Positions 6,753-7,492 of a DNA stretch of 7,492 nt are shown here, in pieces; positions within the stretch are counted from its first letter, which is position 1; each line of letters opens with the position of its first letter. The notes below the pieces were generated by a model. It did no database searches, was not told the DNA's origin, and was given only the letters and a program-made list of their open reading frames with translations. This DNA comes from Clostridiales bacterium (GTDB taxonomy: Bacteria > Bacillota > Clostridia > Lachnospirales > Lachnospiraceae), in assembly GCA_012512995.1 (NCBI GenBank), contig JAAZDA010000182.1, positions 1-7,492 of the forward strand, in the 5' to 3' direction. A program made the translations under genes and the position numbers.

Positions 6753-7492
6753 ATGGGAGCGATAGAACTAAAAGAAGGCGGAGCCTTCTATGTGAATAAC
6801 GGGAAATGGGTAAGTGCCGGAGAAGGCTGTGCGGAGAATCTTGCAGCGGCCGGAATAACCGGAACTGATGCCACAAAGGAAACAGCGGCCACTAATACCA
6901 TGGCGTATGGAATCCTCATGGATCATAATACATCGGACAGCAGGGAAGATCTGAGGATACGTTTCGATAAACTGACATCGCACGATATAACATATGTCGG
7001 AATCATACAGACCGCAAGAGCCTCAGGACTCACAAAATTTCCGATGCCGTATGTTTTGACGAACTGCCATAATTCATTGTGCGCAGTGGGCGGCACTATA
7101 AACGAAGATGATCACATGTTCGGACTCACAGCGGCTAAGAAATACGGCGGAGCATATGTCCCGCCTCACCAGGCCGTTATCCATGAATATGCAAGAGAGA
7201 TGATGGCTGAGTGCGGCTCAATGATCCTCGGCTCAGATTCTCACACAAGATACGGAGCGCTCGGGACACTCGCTATGGGAGAGGGCGGACCGGAACTCGT
7301 CAAGCAGCTGCTTATGCAGACTTATGACATAAAGCGCCCACAGGTCATCGCAATATACATGACCGGAACACCGGTGCGCGGAGTAGGACCTCAGGATGTG
7401 GCCCTTGCGATAATCGGTGCGGTCTTTAAGAACGGTTTCGTCAAGAATAAGATCATGGAATTCGTGGGTCCCGGGATAGCCGGTCTATCTGC
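6753..7492 (+). CDS. Aconitase-superfamily hydratase (YbhJ-like), 3' end beyond the window
   Basis: The frame stays open to the window edge, giving 246 residues of what is probably a protein of about 750 residues. GGAGG (6742-6746) lies 6 bases before ATG 6753 and supports the start. Aconitase-superfamily marks are visible: MDHNTSD (56-62, corresponding to the Asp-His substrate-site motif), GSDSHTRYGALGTLAMGEGG (160-179, equivalent to the DSHT active-site loop), and GVGPQDVALAIIGAVFKNG (210-228). The segments VGIIQTARASGL (82-93) and NCHNSLCAVGGTINEDDHMF (104-123) are what I recall of clostridial proteins annotated only as hydratase, related to E. coli YbhJ, and not true AcnA/AcnB or LeuC. 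A role as the aconitase of the organism is possible but unproven. The cysteines for a 4Fe-4S cluster would lie outside the window, so activity cannot be judged. No signal peptide is visible, so it is probably cytoplasmic. It follows glgP by 107 bases containing a strong hairpin, so it may be a separate unit. Confidence 0.88.
   Translation, partial: MGAIELKEGGAFYVNNGKWVSAGEGCAENLAAAGITGTDATKETAATNTMAYGILMDHNTSDSREDLRIRFDKLTSHDITYVGIIQTARASGLTKFPMPYVLTNCHNSLCAVGGTINEDDHMFGLTAAKKYGGAYVPPHQAVIHEYAREMMAECGSMILGSDSHTRYGALGTLAMGEGGPELVKQLLMQTYDIKRPQVIAIYMTGTPVRGVGPQDVALAIIGAVFKNGFVKNKIMEFVGPGIAGLS

Overview
The window looks like ordinary chromosome from a Firmicute of the class Clostridia. Lachnospiraceae or a close relative is my best guess, from the wording of the proteins and not from any search. 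Supporting signs are strong AGGAG/GGAGG ribosome binding sites, frequent AGA and ATA codons, moderate GC content, and the IleRS type. All four recognisable genes lie on the + strand and nearly fill the window.

Layout. Positions 1-771 hold the 3' part of an ADP-ribosylglycohydrolase (DraG/ARH) family gene whose 5' end lies outside. A near-consensus sigma-A promoter (TTGACA, 18 bp, TATACT, 768-797) begins at that gene's stop codon and probably drives ileS (875-4069). ileS encodes a 1064-residue isoleucyl-tRNA synthetase that I assign to the long, eukaryote-like type 2 (IleS2). Forty-four bases later glgP (4114-6645) encodes an 843-residue glycogen/maltodextrin phosphorylase and is probably cotranscribed with ileS. 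The 107-base gap at 6646-6752 holds a long imperfect hairpin (6665-6711, outer stem of 10 perfect pairs) and a small AT-rich dyad (6722-6738). From 6753 to the right edge runs the first third or so of an aconitase-superfamily hydratase resembling the YbhJ group.

How the genes fit together. They do not form one obvious pathway: protein de-modification, tRNA charging, polyglucan breakdown, and a putative hydratase of central carbon metabolism. The one likely transcriptional coupling is ileS-glgP. I see no tRNA or rRNA gene, CRISPR array, insertion sequence, phage gene or attachment site, and no gene-free stretch over 300 bases. I found no convincing evidence of an undescribed system. The items most worth a second look are the structured glgP-hydratase intergenic region, the short ileS leader with no T-box, and the ileS-glgP pairing.
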